From NCBI RefSeq assembly GCF_032464895.1, contig NZ_JAWDIC010000001.1:496001-560000 (forward strand): a stretch of 64,000 bases of DNA, written 5' to 3'. Shown here one piece after another: positions 25,634-33,815 of this stretch. The position numbers and the translations under genes were made by a program. Every line of letters begins with the position of its first letter. The first letter of the stretch is position 1. The notes beneath the pieces were generated by a model. That model made no database searches, was not told the origin of the DNA, and saw only the letters and a list, made by a program, of their open reading frames with translations. The stretch is from Phycicoccus sp. M110.8 (GTDB taxonomy: Bacteria; Actinomycetota; Actinomycetes; Actinomycetales; Dermatophilaceae).

Positions 25634-26852
25634 GGACGGTGCCGTCCTTGAGCCGGTTGAAGGGCAGGTAGGCCGGCTGGTACGGGAAGCGCTCGGCCGC
25701 AGCCTGGTCGAGCGTGACGCCGAGGCCCGGCTGCTCGCCCGGGTGCAGGTAGCCGTCCTCGAAGGTGAAGCTCTGCCGGAACACCTCGTTGGTGAGGGCG
25801 CCGTGGCGCATGTACTCCTGGATCCCGAAGTTGTGGATGGCCAGGTCCAGGTGGAGGGCCGCGGCCATGCCCACCGGCGAGATGTCGGTGGGCCCGTGGA
25901 TCCCGGACTTGATCTGGTACTGCGCCGCGAAGTCGAGCAGCTTGCGCATCGCCGTGATCCCACCGGTGTGCGTGACCGCCGACCGCACGTAGTCGATCAG
26001 CTGCTCGCGGATGAGGGTCTGGTAGTCCCACACCGTGTTGAAGACCTCGCCGATGGCCAGGGGCGTGATGGTGTGGGCGCGGACCAGCCGCAGCGCCTCC
26101 TGGTTCTCGGCGGGCGTGCAGTCCTCGAGCCAGAACAGGTCGTACGGCTCGAGGTCCTTGCCCAGGCGCGCCGCCTGGATGGGCGTCATCCGGTGGTGCC
26201 CGTCGTGGAGCAGGGGCAGCTCGGGGCCGAACTCGGACCGCACCGCCTCGAACACCGACGGGATGTGGCGCAGGTAGGCGCGGGTGTCCCAGTCCTCCTC
26301 CGCCGGCAGGGGTGCGCGCTGGGCGGGCTCGTAGTCGTACCGGCTGCCTTCGCTGGTCGGCTGGGCCGCGACCCCGTAGACGGCGTTGATGCCGGGGACC
26401 GAGGTCTGGACCCGGATGGAGCGGTACCCGAGCTGGAGGTGCTCGCGGATCGAGTCGAAGAGCTCGGCGGTGTCGCGTCCCGAGGCGTGCCCGTAGGCCA
26501 TGATCCCCGTCCGGGAGGCACCCCCGAGCAGCTGGTAGAGGGGCAGACCCGCCGCCTGCGCCTTGAGGTCCCACAGGGCGACGTCGACCGCGGCGATCGC
26601 TGCCATGGTCACGGGGCCACGGCGCCAGTAGGCCGACCGGTAGAGGAACTGCCAGGTGTCCTCGATGGCGTGGGCGTCTCGCCCGAGCAGCAGCGGCGCG
26701 ACGTGGTCGCGCAGGTAGGACGCCACGGCCAGCTCGCGGCCGTTGAGGGTGCCGTCACCCAGGCCGACGAGTCCGTCGTCGGTCGTGACTCGCAGGGTCA
26801 CGAAGTTGCGGTCGGGGCTGCACACGACGACGTCGACAGCAGTGATGTTCAA
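25623..26852 (-). CDS. manD: D-mannonate dehydratase-like enolase (ManD/RspA)
   Basis: A 409-residue enolase-superfamily member (mandelate racemase subgroup). Recognisable segments are [28 protein letters not shown] (about 33-60), the YGHASGRD loop, [17 protein letters not shown] and the IGEVFN metal-ligand Glu. This matches ManD, which dehydrates D-mannonate (or D-gluconate with low efficiency) to 2-keto-3-deoxygluconate; RspA-type members are nearly inactive, so activity needs testing. It lies 20 bp after kdgK in the operon; ATG at 26852 with AAAGGTGTGACCGTTGAAC upstream. Confidence 0.88.
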   Translation of the reverse strand: MNITAVDVVVCSPDRNFVTLRVTTDDGLVGLGDGTLNGRELAVASYLRDHVAPLLLGRDAHAIEDTWQFLYRSAYWRRGPVTMAAIAAVDVALWDLKAQAAGLPLYQLLGGASRTGIMAYGHASGRDTAELFDSIREHLQLGYRSIRVQTSVPGINAVYGVAAQPTSEGSRYDYEPAQRAPLPAEEDWDTRAYLRHIPSVFEAVRSEFGPELPLLHDGHHRMTPIQAARLGKDLEPYDLFWLEDCTPAENQEALRLVRAHTITPLAIGEVFNTVWDYQTLIREQLIDYVRSAVTHTGGITAMRKLLDFAAQYQIKSGIHGPTDISPVGMAAALHLDLAIHNFGIQEYMRHGALTNEVFRQSFTFEDGYLHPGEQPGLGVTLDQAAAERFPYQPAYLPFNRLKDGTVHDW

Positions 26853-26872
26853 CGGTCACACCTTTCGGGTGG

Positions 26873-27823
26873 TCAGCGGTGGGCGGAGCCGGCTGCGGCA
26901 CCGGCGAGGCGGTCGAGGTCGTCGCGGTGTGGCAGGCCCTCCCAGTCGCCGTGCGTGCTGACGGCGACCGCCCCCAGGGCGTTGGCGCGCTCCAGGGCGG
27001 CAGGATCGTCGAGGCCGTCGAGCAGCCCCGACAGGAGCCCTGCGCAGAAGGCGTCGCCCGCACCGATGACGTCCACGGCCGTGACCGGCAGGGCGGCGAT
27101 GTCCCACCGGCCCTCCGCTCCCCACAAGGTGCTGCCGGCGGCACCGCGCTTGAGGGCGACACGGCCCACCCCGGCGGCGCGGATCGCGGAGACTGCTGCG
27201 TCCTCGGGCCCGTCGGCGACCAGCTCGAGCTCGTCCTCGGAGGCAATGAGGACGTCGACGTGGGACAGCAGCGAGCGCAGGACCTCCCGGGCCCGGTCGG
27301 AGGTCGAGAGCCGCGAGCGGCGGTTCACGTCGAGCGAGACCGCCGTGCCGGCGGCGGAGGCGACCTCGGCGGCACGGGTGACGGCCGCTGCGGCCGAGTC
27401 GGACAGCGCGGGTGTGATGCCGGTCAGGTGCAGCATCGAGGGGGCCGGGTCCAGCGCCGCCTCGGCGTCGCCCGGTCGCAGGGTCGACCCGGCAGACCCC
27501 GCCCGTCGGTACTCCACCCGGACGACGTCGGCGGTCCGCGTCTCCACGAACATCATGCCCGTGGGCGCGTCGGGGTCCTGTCGGGCGCTTCGGACGTCGA
27601 CGCCCTCGGCCCGCAGCTCACGAAGGACCAGGTCGCCAAAGGGGTCCTGGCCGACGACGCCCGCCCAGGCCACCTCGTGACCCAGCCGGGCAAGTCCGAT
27701 GGCGACGTTGGACTCGGCCCCCGCCAGGCGGGTCACCACCGGGGCCCCCAGGCCGAACGGACCGGCCCAACGGAACGCCACCATGGACTCGCCCAGGGTG
27801 ACCACGTCCGGACCGGCGCTCAC
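26873..27823 (-). CDS. kdgK: 2-keto-3-deoxygluconate kinase (PfkB family)
   Basis: A 316-residue ribokinase-family sugar kinase. VVTLGESMVAF at the N-terminus, GAESNVAIGLARLG (substrate side) and the catalytic/anion-hole signature DVIGAGDAFCAGLLSG near the C-terminus are clear. The neighbouring dehydratases and KDPG aldolase make KDG the likely substrate, giving KDPG. The GTG at 27823 overlaps the aldolase stop by 4 nt (GTGA). The specific sugar is inferred from context, not from residues. Confidence 0.87.
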   Translation of the reverse strand: MSAGPDVVTLGESMVAFRWAGPFGLGAPVVTRLAGAESNVAIGLARLGHEVAWAGVVGQDPFGDLVLRELRAEGVDVRSARQDPDAPTGMMFVETRTADVVRVEYRRAGSAGSTLRPGDAEAALDPAPSMLHLTGITPALSDSAAAAVTRAAEVASAAGTAVSLDVNRRSRLSTSDRAREVLRSLLSHVDVLIASEDELELVADGPEDAAVSAIRAAGVGRVALKRGAAGSTLWGAEGRWDIAALPVTAVDVIGAGDAFCAGLLSGLLDGLDDPAALERANALGAVAVSTHGDWEGLPHRDDLDRLAGAAAGSAHR

Positions 27824-28485
27824 GACGCGGCCCCGGACAGTGCGGCATACCGGCGTGCACGGGCCCGCAGCGCGTCCAGGTCGCCCCCGGACGCCGCGTC
27901 TGCGACCAACGGCCCACCGACGCCCACGGCGACGGCACCGGCCGCGAGGTAGCCGGGGGCGGCATCGATCCCCACCCCGCCCACGGCCATGAAGGGCACG
28001 GCGGGGAACGGGTCCCTGAGGGCCTTGAGGTATGCCGGGCCCCCGAGCGACGCCGGGAACAGCTTCACGACGGCCGCCCCAGCGGCCATCGCCGCCCAAG
28101 CCTCGGTGGGGGTCAGCGCACCGGCCGCACACGGCACACCGCGGTCGGCCGCTGCGCGCACGGACGGCGCCACGGCAGGCGTGACGACGAAGTCGGCGCC
28201 CGCTGCCAGCGCCGCGTCGACGTCCTCCGCGGTGAGGACGGTGCCGGCGCCGAGGCGGACCTGCGGACCAGCCTTGGCGCGCACCCGGGCCACGACCTCG
28301 AGGGCGGACGGCGTGGTGAGGGCCACCTCGACGAAGCGGATTCCCTCGTCGAACAACACGAGCGCGCTCGCCACCGCCGCATCGGCGTCGCGGCCACGGA
28401 TGATCGCCATCACGGTGGCGTCGGACAGCTCGCGCACGAAACGCGCGGCAGCGCCCGCGTCCGTCGCGCCCGGAGGCGTCACCAT
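27820..28485 (-). CDS. eda: KDPG/KHG aldolase
   Basis: A 221-residue class I aldolase cleaving 2-keto-3-deoxy-6-phosphogluconate to pyruvate and glyceraldehyde 3-phosphate. Schiff-base Lys141 in VVKLFPAS and Glu53 in VEVALTT match the family, as does RLGAGTVLT. The ATG at 28485 overlaps the dgoD stop by 7 nt; the alternative start 30 nt upstream lies inside dgoD. With kdgK it forms the lower half of an Entner-Doudoroff-type route. A KDPGal-specific role (DgoA) is also possible given the adjacent galactonate dehydratase. Confidence 0.9.
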   Translation of the reverse strand: MVTPPGATDAGAAARFVRELSDATVMAIIRGRDADAAVASALVLFDEGIRFVEVALTTPSALEVVARVRAKAGPQVRLGAGTVLTAEDVDAALAAGADFVVTPAVAPSVRAAADRGVPCAAGALTPTEAWAAMAAGAAVVKLFPASLGGPAYLKALRDPFPAVPFMAVGGVGIDAAPGYLAAGAVAVGVGGPLVADAASGGDLDALRARARRYAALSGAAS

Positions 28486-29630
28486 TCCGCGAACGAGCCG
28501 TCGTCGTGGCGCCACACCGGCCCGCGCCAGGCGTGCCCGCGCTTGTCCGCGGCCCGGACCACGGCCTCGTCGACCTCGATGCCCAGGCCGGGGCCGGTCA
28601 GCCGCTCGATGTGGCCCTCGACGAAGCGCAGGGGCTCGGGGTCGACCACGTAGTCCAGCACCTCGGCGCCCCGGTTGTAGTGGATGCCGATGCTCTGCTC
28701 CTGGATCAGGAAGTTCGGGGTGGCGAACCCCACCTGCAGGCAGGCCGCCAGGGCCAGCGGACCAAGGGGGCAGTGCGGGGCGAGCTGCACGTCGAAGGTC
28801 TCGGCGAGCGCGGCGATCTTGCGCACCTCGGTGATGCCACCGGCGTGCGACAGGTCCGGCTGCGCGACGGCGATGCCGGCCTGCAGGACCGGCAGGAACT
28901 CCTGGCGCGAGTAGAGCCGCTCCCCCGTGGACACCGGCGTCGTGGTCGACCGGACGAACTGACCGATGAGGTGGGAGTTCTCCGGGACGACCGGCTCCTC
29001 GAGGAAGAACGGCCGGAACGGCTCGAGCAGGGGCGCGACCCGCCGGGCGTTGGCGAGGGTGAACCGACCGTGGAAGTCGACTGCGACGTCGCGGCTGTCG
29101 CCCAGCACCTGCCGTGCGGCGGCGACCCGGGCGACGACGCCGTCGAGCTCGGCCACCGAGGCGACCGGGCTCATCCGGCCGCTGGCGTTCATCTTCACGG
29201 CGGTCAGCCCGGCCTCCACCTGCTCGGCGATGTGGTCGGCGACCTCGGCCGGCTCGTCACCGCCGACCCACCCGTAGACGCGGATCCGGTCACGGACCGG
29301 ACCGCCGAGGAGCTGGTGCACGGGGGCGCCCCAGTGCTTGCCCGCGATGTCCCACAGCGCCTGGTCGAGGCCGCTCACCGCGCTGGCCAGGATCGGGCCC
29401 CCGCGGTAGAAGGACCCCTTGGTCATCACCTGCCAGTGGTCCTCGATCCGCAGGGCGTCGCGGCCGAGGATGACCTCGGACAGCTGGTCCACGGCCGTGC
29501 GGACGGTCTCCGAGCGGCCCTCGCAGGTGGCCTCGCCCCATCCGACGAGCCCGCCCTGGGTCTCGATTCGGACGAACAGCCAGCGCGGTGCGACGAGGAA
29601 CGTCTCGACCTTCGAGATCGTGGTGTCCAC
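28479..29630 (-). CDS. dgoD: D-galactonate dehydratase
   Basis: A 383-residue enolase-superfamily enzyme. WGEATCEGRSETV near residue 32, YGWVGGDEP (about 118-126), AVDFHGRFT (metal Asp), FLEEPVVPEN and STGERLYSRQEF (metal Glu/catalytic residues), and the QLAPHCPLGPLAL His all match DgoD, which turns D-galactonate into 2-keto-3-deoxygalactonate. Orthologue-level specificity is likely but related L-sugar acid dehydratases cannot be excluded. It starts 3 bp after the MalG-type permease gene. Confidence 0.88.
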   Translation of the reverse strand: MDTTISKVETFLVAPRWLFVRIETQGGLVGWGEATCEGRSETVRTAVDQLSEVILGRDALRIEDHWQVMTKGSFYRGGPILASAVSGLDQALWDIAGKHWGAPVHQLLGGPVRDRIRVYGWVGGDEPAEVADHIAEQVEAGLTAVKMNASGRMSPVASVAELDGVVARVAAARQVLGDSRDVAVDFHGRFTLANARRVAPLLEPFRPFFLEEPVVPENSHLIGQFVRSTTTPVSTGERLYSRQEFLPVLQAGIAVAQPDLSHAGGITEVRKIAALAETFDVQLAPHCPLGPLALAACLQVGFATPNFLIQEQSIGIHYNRGAEVLDYVVDPEPLRFVEGHIERLTGPGLGIEVDEAVVRAADKRGHAWRGPVWRHDDGSFAEW

Positions 29631-29633
29631 GGC

Positions 29634-30545
29634 TCAGCCCTTCGTGGCGCCGGCGGTCAGGCCGGAGACGATGTACTTCTGGGTGAACAGCGCGATGACC
29701 ATGATCGGCAGGGTGACCACGGTCGCCGCCGCCATCAGCCCACCCCAGTCGATGCTGGCGTAGCCGACGAAGTTGAAGATGGCGACCGGGAGGGTCTTCG
29801 TGTCGGCCCCCGAGAGCACCAGGGCGAACATGAAGTTGTTCCACGAGAAGATGAAAGACAGGATCCCGGCCGTCGCGATGCCCGGGACGGACAGCGGCAG
29901 CGTGATCTTGCGGAAGGCGCCGATCGGCGTGAGCCCGTCGACCATCGCCGACTCCTCGAGCTCCAGCGGCAGGCTGTCGAAGTAGCCCATCATGATGTAG
30001 ACGACCAGCGGCAGCGCCACGAACATGTGGCTGAGGATGAGCACCGTGTACCCGCCCACCATGTGCAGGTTGGAGAACACGTAGTACCAAGGGACGAGCA
30101 GGGAGACGCCCGGGATGACCCTGGCCATCAGCACCACGAGCGCGGACCGGTTCATCGAGAACCGGCTCATCGAGTACGCCGCGGGGACGCCCAGGACGAG
30201 CGACACGGTGGTGGAGGCGAAGGCGACCCAGAAGCTGTTGACGATGAACTGGCCGTAGTCGGCCTGCTTCAGCACCTTGTCGTAGTTGACCAGCGTCGGC
30301 CGGAAGAACACCGCCTTGGAGGCGTCGTAGATGTCGACGTTCGTCTTGAACGACGCCAGCAGCATCCAGACCAGGGGTGCGAGGAGGCTCAGCACCACGA
30401 CGACGAGCGCCACGACGCGGAAGACGGGGTATGCCGCGTTGCGCGGCCGGCGGTTGGGCGCCGGCGCACCGGAGGGGGCGGCGGGACCGGTTGCCGCACG
30501 GGGGCTGGCTGCGGCCTCGGCCGCGCTGGGGCTGGTGCCGGGCAT
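29634..30545 (-). CDS. sugar ABC transporter permease, MalG type
   Basis: A 303-residue CUT1-family inner-membrane permease. A Pro/Ala-rich N-terminal tail of about 38 residues precedes six TM helices; the EAA loop reads ELEESAMVDGLTPIGAFRKITLPLSVPG. It pairs with the MalF-type permease upstream (TGATG overlap of 1 nt). No ATPase gene is in the operon, so a shared MsmK/UgpC-type ATPase must serve it. A GTATGCC copy lies in the N-terminal region. Confidence 0.93.
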   Translation of the reverse strand: MPGTSPSAAEAAASPRAATGPAAPSGAPAPNRRPRNAAYPVFRVVALVVVVLSLLAPLVWMLLASFKTNVDIYDASKAVFFRPTLVNYDKVLKQADYGQFIVNSFWVAFASTTVSLVLGVPAAYSMSRFSMNRSALVVLMARVIPGVSLLVPWYYVFSNLHMVGGYTVLILSHMFVALPLVVYIMMGYFDSLPLELEESAMVDGLTPIGAFRKITLPLSVPGIATAGILSFIFSWNNFMFALVLSGADTKTLPVAIFNFVGYASIDWGGLMAAATVVTLPIMVIALFTQKYIVSGLTAGATKG

Positions 30546-31462
30546 CAGAGCGCTCCCTTCCGGCGGGCGGTGAGGGCCCACATCGAGCCGACGATGATGA
30601 GGAAGAAGATCACGAGGACGGCCGAGGCGATCCCGTACTCGTTGTAGTCGAAGGACAGCCCGTACGCGTAGACGTTGAGGGTCTCGACCTCGTGGTACGA
30701 GCCCCCGCCCTTGCCCTTGGTGGCGTAGAGGATGTCGAAGGTCTTGATCGCGTCGATGCCGCGCAGCAGGATCGCGATCACGACGGTGGGCATGAGCATC
30801 GGCAGCGTTACGAAGCGGAACCTCTGCCAGGCGCCGGCCCCGTCGACCAGGGCCGCCTCGTTGGGCTCGTCCGGCAGGGAGGTGAGGCCGGCGAGCAGGA
30901 TGAGGACGACCATCGGCGTCCACTGCCACACGTCCATGAAGGCCGTCGTCATCAGCGCCGCCTTCTCGCTGGCGAGCCAGGGCTGCGGCGGGATGCCGAA
31001 CCAGCCGATGACCTGGTTGGCGAAGCCGATGTTGGGGTCGAAGATGAGCCGCCACATCATGCCCACCGCCACGGGAGTGGCGACCAGCGGCAGCAGGATG
31101 GCCACGCGGACCCACTTCTCACCGCGGAAGGGCCGCCACAGCAACAGGGCGATGGCCATGCCGAACACGACCTCGAACAGCAGCGCGACGCCGGTGAACT
31201 CCACGGTGCGCAGCAGGGCGGGCCAGAAGCGCGACGTGTCGGAGAGGACGTCGGCGTAGTTGGCGAGCCCCACGAAGCTCTTCTCCGCGCGGACGGATCC
31301 CTCCGCGTCGGTGAGGCTGAGGTAGACCGTCCACGCGATCGGGAAGACGATCAGGACGCCGACGAACGCCATGGCGGGTCCGGCGAACAGCCACTTGCGA
31401 TGGTTGTTCGCCCACCGGGCCAGGGGTGGCGTGGAGTCGTGGCTCAGGGCGCTGGCTGACAT
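30545..31462 (-). CDS. sugar ABC transporter permease, MalF type
   Basis: A 305-residue CUT1 permease with six TM helices; the EAA loop is DEPNEAALVDGAGAWQRFRFVTLPML. The N-terminal cytoplasmic tail reads SASALSHDSTPPLARW. It is translationally coupled to the MalG-type partner downstream. Upstream, 96 bp with a strong hairpin separate it from the binding-protein gene, which should make permease expression lower than that of the binding protein. Confidence 0.93.
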   Translation of the reverse strand: MSASALSHDSTPPLARWANNHRKWLFAGPAMAFVGVLIVFPIAWTVYLSLTDAEGSVRAEKSFVGLANYADVLSDTSRFWPALLRTVEFTGVALLFEVVFGMAIALLLWRPFRGEKWVRVAILLPLVATPVAVGMMWRLIFDPNIGFANQVIGWFGIPPQPWLASEKAALMTTAFMDVWQWTPMVVLILLAGLTSLPDEPNEAALVDGAGAWQRFRFVTLPMLMPTVVIAILLRGIDAIKTFDILYATKGKGGGSYHEVETLNVYAYGLSFDYNEYGIASAVLVIFFLIIVGSMWALTARRKGAL

Positions 31463-31472
31463 GAGGTGCTCC

Positions 31473-31530
31473 GGGGTGCGGTGCGGCCGGTGGCCGGCTG
31501 AGGCGGGGGTGCGGTGCGGCCGGTGGCCGG
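31473..31530. repeat. 25-bp direct repeat between binding protein and permease genes
   Basis: The same 25 bp occur at 31473-31497 and 31506-31530, offset by 33 bp. Both are GC-rich, starting GGGGTGCGGTGCGG and ending GGTGGCCGG. The second copy runs into the left arm of the intercistronic hairpin. The repeat could provide alternative stems or simply reflect slippage. Confidence 0.8.
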
Positions 31531-31552
31531 GGGCGCTGGCGCGCCCCCGGCC
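31525..31552 (-). terminator. intercistronic attenuating hairpin
   Basis: GGCCGGGGGCGC (31525-31536) and GCGCCCCCGGCC (31541-31552) form a perfect 12-bp stem with a TGGC loop, 6 nt beyond the binding-protein stop. In ABC operons such hairpins typically stop part of the transcription and protect the upstream mRNA, raising binding-protein yield over permeases. Confidence 0.75.
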
Positions 31553-31558
31553 GCACGG

Positions 31559-32863
31559 TCACTTGTTCTCGTCGTCCAGGAGCTTCTGGAACGCCGAGTT
31601 GGCCTGGTCCGCCGAGGCAGACGGGTCCTTGCCGGTGATGGCGTCGACGATCGGCTGGCCCACGATCTCGCGCGCCTCCGGGACCTTCACCACGAGGGGA
31701 CGGTCGTGGCCGACGCCGTTCTTGGTGCTGACGGCGATCGCCGCGGCCAGGTCCTTCGGGTAGGTCGAGGTGCCCTGGGGGTCGCTCCACACGGACGTGC
31801 GGGCCCCGGGGACGCCGGACTCCTGGTTCGCGAGGACCTGCTCCTTGCTGGTCGCCCACTGGATGAACTTCCAGGCGTTGGCCTTATTCTTGGACGCGTC
31901 GTTGATGCCCAGCGCCCACGAGGGGACGTTGTACGGCTTGGAGCCCGCCGGGCCGGCCGGGAAGGGCGCGAAGCCGACGGTGTCGGAGACCTTCGACTTG
32001 GCCGGGTCGGTGGCGTTCTTGTAGAGCGAGTCCGCCTCGGTGTAGAAGGCCGCCTTGCCCTGCGTGAAGATCGCCATGGCCTCCGGCCAGCTCATGTCGG
32101 TGCTGACGTTCTTGGGGCCGGAGTCCTTGATGAGGCCACCGTAGAAGGCGTAGGCCTTCTTGGCCGCGTCGCTGTCGACGGTCGCCTTGCCGCTCTCGTC
32201 GGCGAAGTCACCGCCGAAGCTGTAGAGGAAGCTCGAGTACTGGGTCACCGCTGCCGACTTGGCGGTCCGGGCGACGAAGCCGGCCACGCCGGGGTTCTGC
32301 GCTGCCACCTTCTGCGCGTCCGCCTTGAGCTCGTCGAGCGTGGCGGGCGGCTGGGCGATCCCGGCCTTCTTGAGCAGGTCCTTGCGGTAGTAGAGGACCT
32401 CCTGCTCGGTGATGAGCGGGACGCCGACGACCTTGCCCTTGTACGTGGTGGAGGACACCGGGCCGGACTGGAAGTCGCTCCAGTTCCAGCTGCTGTCGGA
32501 CTTGACCTTGTCACTCAGGTCGGCGAGGTACTTGTTCTTGGCGAAGAGCTTCCCCTCCTGCAGGGGGCGGTACATCATCACGTCGAGGTCGCTCGACCCC
32601 GCGTTGAGCTTCACGTTGTACTGGTCCGAGAGCTGGTCCTCACCGAGCTGGGTGAGCTCGACCTTGAGGCCGGTCTGCTTCTCGAACTCCGGCAGGGCCT
32701 TCTTGAGGTTGTCGGTCCACACGTGGTTGGCCACGGTCACCCGCACGGTCTTGGAGGCCGCGCCGCCCTCGTCGGCGCTTCCGCTGCCGCCACCGCAGGC
32801 GGACAGCGCCAGGGCCGTCACCACGGCCAGAGAGGTAACGGTCACTGCTGAGGGACGTCTCAC
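31559..32863 (-). CDS. extracellular sugar-binding lipoprotein
   Basis: A 434-residue solute-binding protein of the CUT1/family 1 type. The N-terminus (RRPSAVTVTSLAVVTALALSAC) is a lipoprotein signal with lipobox LSAC, followed by a Gly/Ser linker. The mature part has the usual two-lobe pattern, including a YRPLQEGKLFA region and a MSWPEAMAIFTQGKAAFY segment. The ligand is probably a sugar acid or an oligomer containing one, from the operon content. The GTG at 32863 has AAGGAG 6-7 nt upstream, the strongest ribosome-binding site in the cluster. First gene of the operon. Confidence 0.93.
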   Translation of the reverse strand: MRRPSAVTVTSLAVVTALALSACGGGSGSADEGGAASKTVRVTVANHVWTDNLKKALPEFEKQTGLKVELTQLGEDQLSDQYNVKLNAGSSDLDVMMYRPLQEGKLFAKNKYLADLSDKVKSDSSWNWSDFQSGPVSSTTYKGKVVGVPLITEQEVLYYRKDLLKKAGIAQPPATLDELKADAQKVAAQNPGVAGFVARTAKSAAVTQYSSFLYSFGGDFADESGKATVDSDAAKKAYAFYGGLIKDSGPKNVSTDMSWPEAMAIFTQGKAAFYTEADSLYKNATDPAKSKVSDTVGFAPFPAGPAGSKPYNVPSWALGINDASKNKANAWKFIQWATSKEQVLANQESGVPGARTSVWSDPQGTSTYPKDLAAAIAVSTKNGVGHDRPLVVKVPEAREIVGQPIVDAITGKDPSASADQANSAFQKLLDDENK

Positions 32864-32910
32864 GCCTGTCTCCTTCTTCCCTGGCCGTCCCGCCGTTGGG
32901 ACCGTCGCCG

Positions 32911-32969
32911 GACAGACTCCTTCGTCTGTCGATTCGCAGATGCTAGGCAAATACATCTGCTTTATGCAA
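32911..32969 (-). promoter_or_regulatory. sugar-acid operon promoter and operator
   Basis: On the minus strand TTGCAT (complement of 32964-32969) and TAGCAT (complement of 32940-32945) are 18 bp apart and form the best sigma-70-like promoter in this window. GCAGATG-N11-CATCTGC (32936-32960) is an inverted repeat over the -10 and spacer, well placed for the divergent GntR regulator. Downstream, GACAGAC/GTCTGTC (32911-32930) would fold in the roughly 70-nt leader before the binding-protein start. TGCTTTATG occurs twice (32958-32966, 32989-32997), 31 bp apart. Confidence 0.6.
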
Positions 32970-32999
32970 GCCCTTGATCTCATGCGTATGCTTTATGTC

Positions 33000-33755
33000 A
33001 TGGCGCAACCCGCAGAGGTCGACGACGACCGATCGACCCAGCCGGGACTGCATGCCCGCGTGCTCGACACCTTGGGCATGGCCATCTGCGGCGGCGTGCT
33101 GGCGCCCGGCACCGTGCTCTTCATCGACGACCTCGCCGAGCAGCACACCGTCTCACGGCCGGTGGTCCGGGAGGCCCTGCGGGTCCTCGCCTCGATGGGC
33201 CTGGTCGAGTCCCGCCGGCGGGTCGGGACGATCATCCAGCACCCCCGGGGCTGGAACGTCTACGACCCGCTCGTCATCCGCTGGCGGCTGGCGGGAGCCG
33301 GCCGGATCGGCCAGCTGCGCTCGATCACCGAGCTGCGCAGCGCGGTCGAGCCCGCGGCCGCGGGCCTGGCCGCTGAACGCGCCGAACCCCGGGAGGCCAG
33401 CGAGCTGGTCGCGCTCGCCGCGCGGATGTGGGAGGCCGGACAGGCTGGCGAGATGGACCTGTTCCTCGCGCTGGACATCGAGTTCCACCACCGTGTCCTC
33501 GCCGCCTCGCGCAACGAGATGTTCGAGCACCTGCACCAGGCGATCGCCGAGGTGCTCACCGGACGTCACGCCTACGGCCTGATGCCGCACCACCCGCACG
33601 TCGACGCCCTCCAGATGCACGTCGACGTCGCCCAGGCCATCCAGCGGCGCGACCTGGAGATGGCGCGGTCGTCCATGGTCCGCATCATGGAGCGGACCAT
33701 GGACGAGACGAAGGCCATCTGGCAGGAGCAGACAGGCACCCCAGGCCCTGCCTGA
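33000..33755 (+). CDS. GntR family regulator (FCD type)
   Basis: A 251-residue FadR/FCD-subfamily repressor. The winged helix (about 15-80) includes LAEQHTVSRPVVREALRVLASMGLVESRRRVGTII; the C-terminal FCD helical domain has DIEFHHRVLAASRN and the later MHVDVAQAIQRRDLEMA, which supply the Asp/His metal-ligand pattern. It resembles DgoR, LldR and similar sugar-acid regulators, and its divergent position points to the operon at 25088-32863 as the target. The ATG at 33000 lies 7 nt after TATGCT (32987-32992), so the mRNA may be leaderless; upstream in-frame ATGs at 32964, 32982 and 32989 are less likely. Confidence 0.9.
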   Translation: MAQPAEVDDDRSTQPGLHARVLDTLGMAICGGVLAPGTVLFIDDLAEQHTVSRPVVREALRVLASMGLVESRRRVGTIIQHPRGWNVYDPLVIRWRLAGAGRIGQLRSITELRSAVEPAAAGLAAERAEPREASELVALAARMWEAGQAGEMDLFLALDIEFHHRVLAASRNEMFEHLHQAIAEVLTGRHAYGLMPHHPHVDALQMHVDVAQAIQRRDLEMARSSMVRIMERTMDETKAIWQEQTGTPGPA

Positions 33756-33815
33756 GCCGAGGGTGTCGCGAGCCGCTCAGCTCGGAGCCGAGGGTGCCGC
33801 GTGCCGGTCAGCCCG

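Noticed and set aside
25623-26852. Assigning the ManD-like gene as a regulatory RspA protein
   Set aside because: The operon context and conserved metal-ligand segments favour a dehydratase; low-activity RspA-type remains possible and is stated in the entry.
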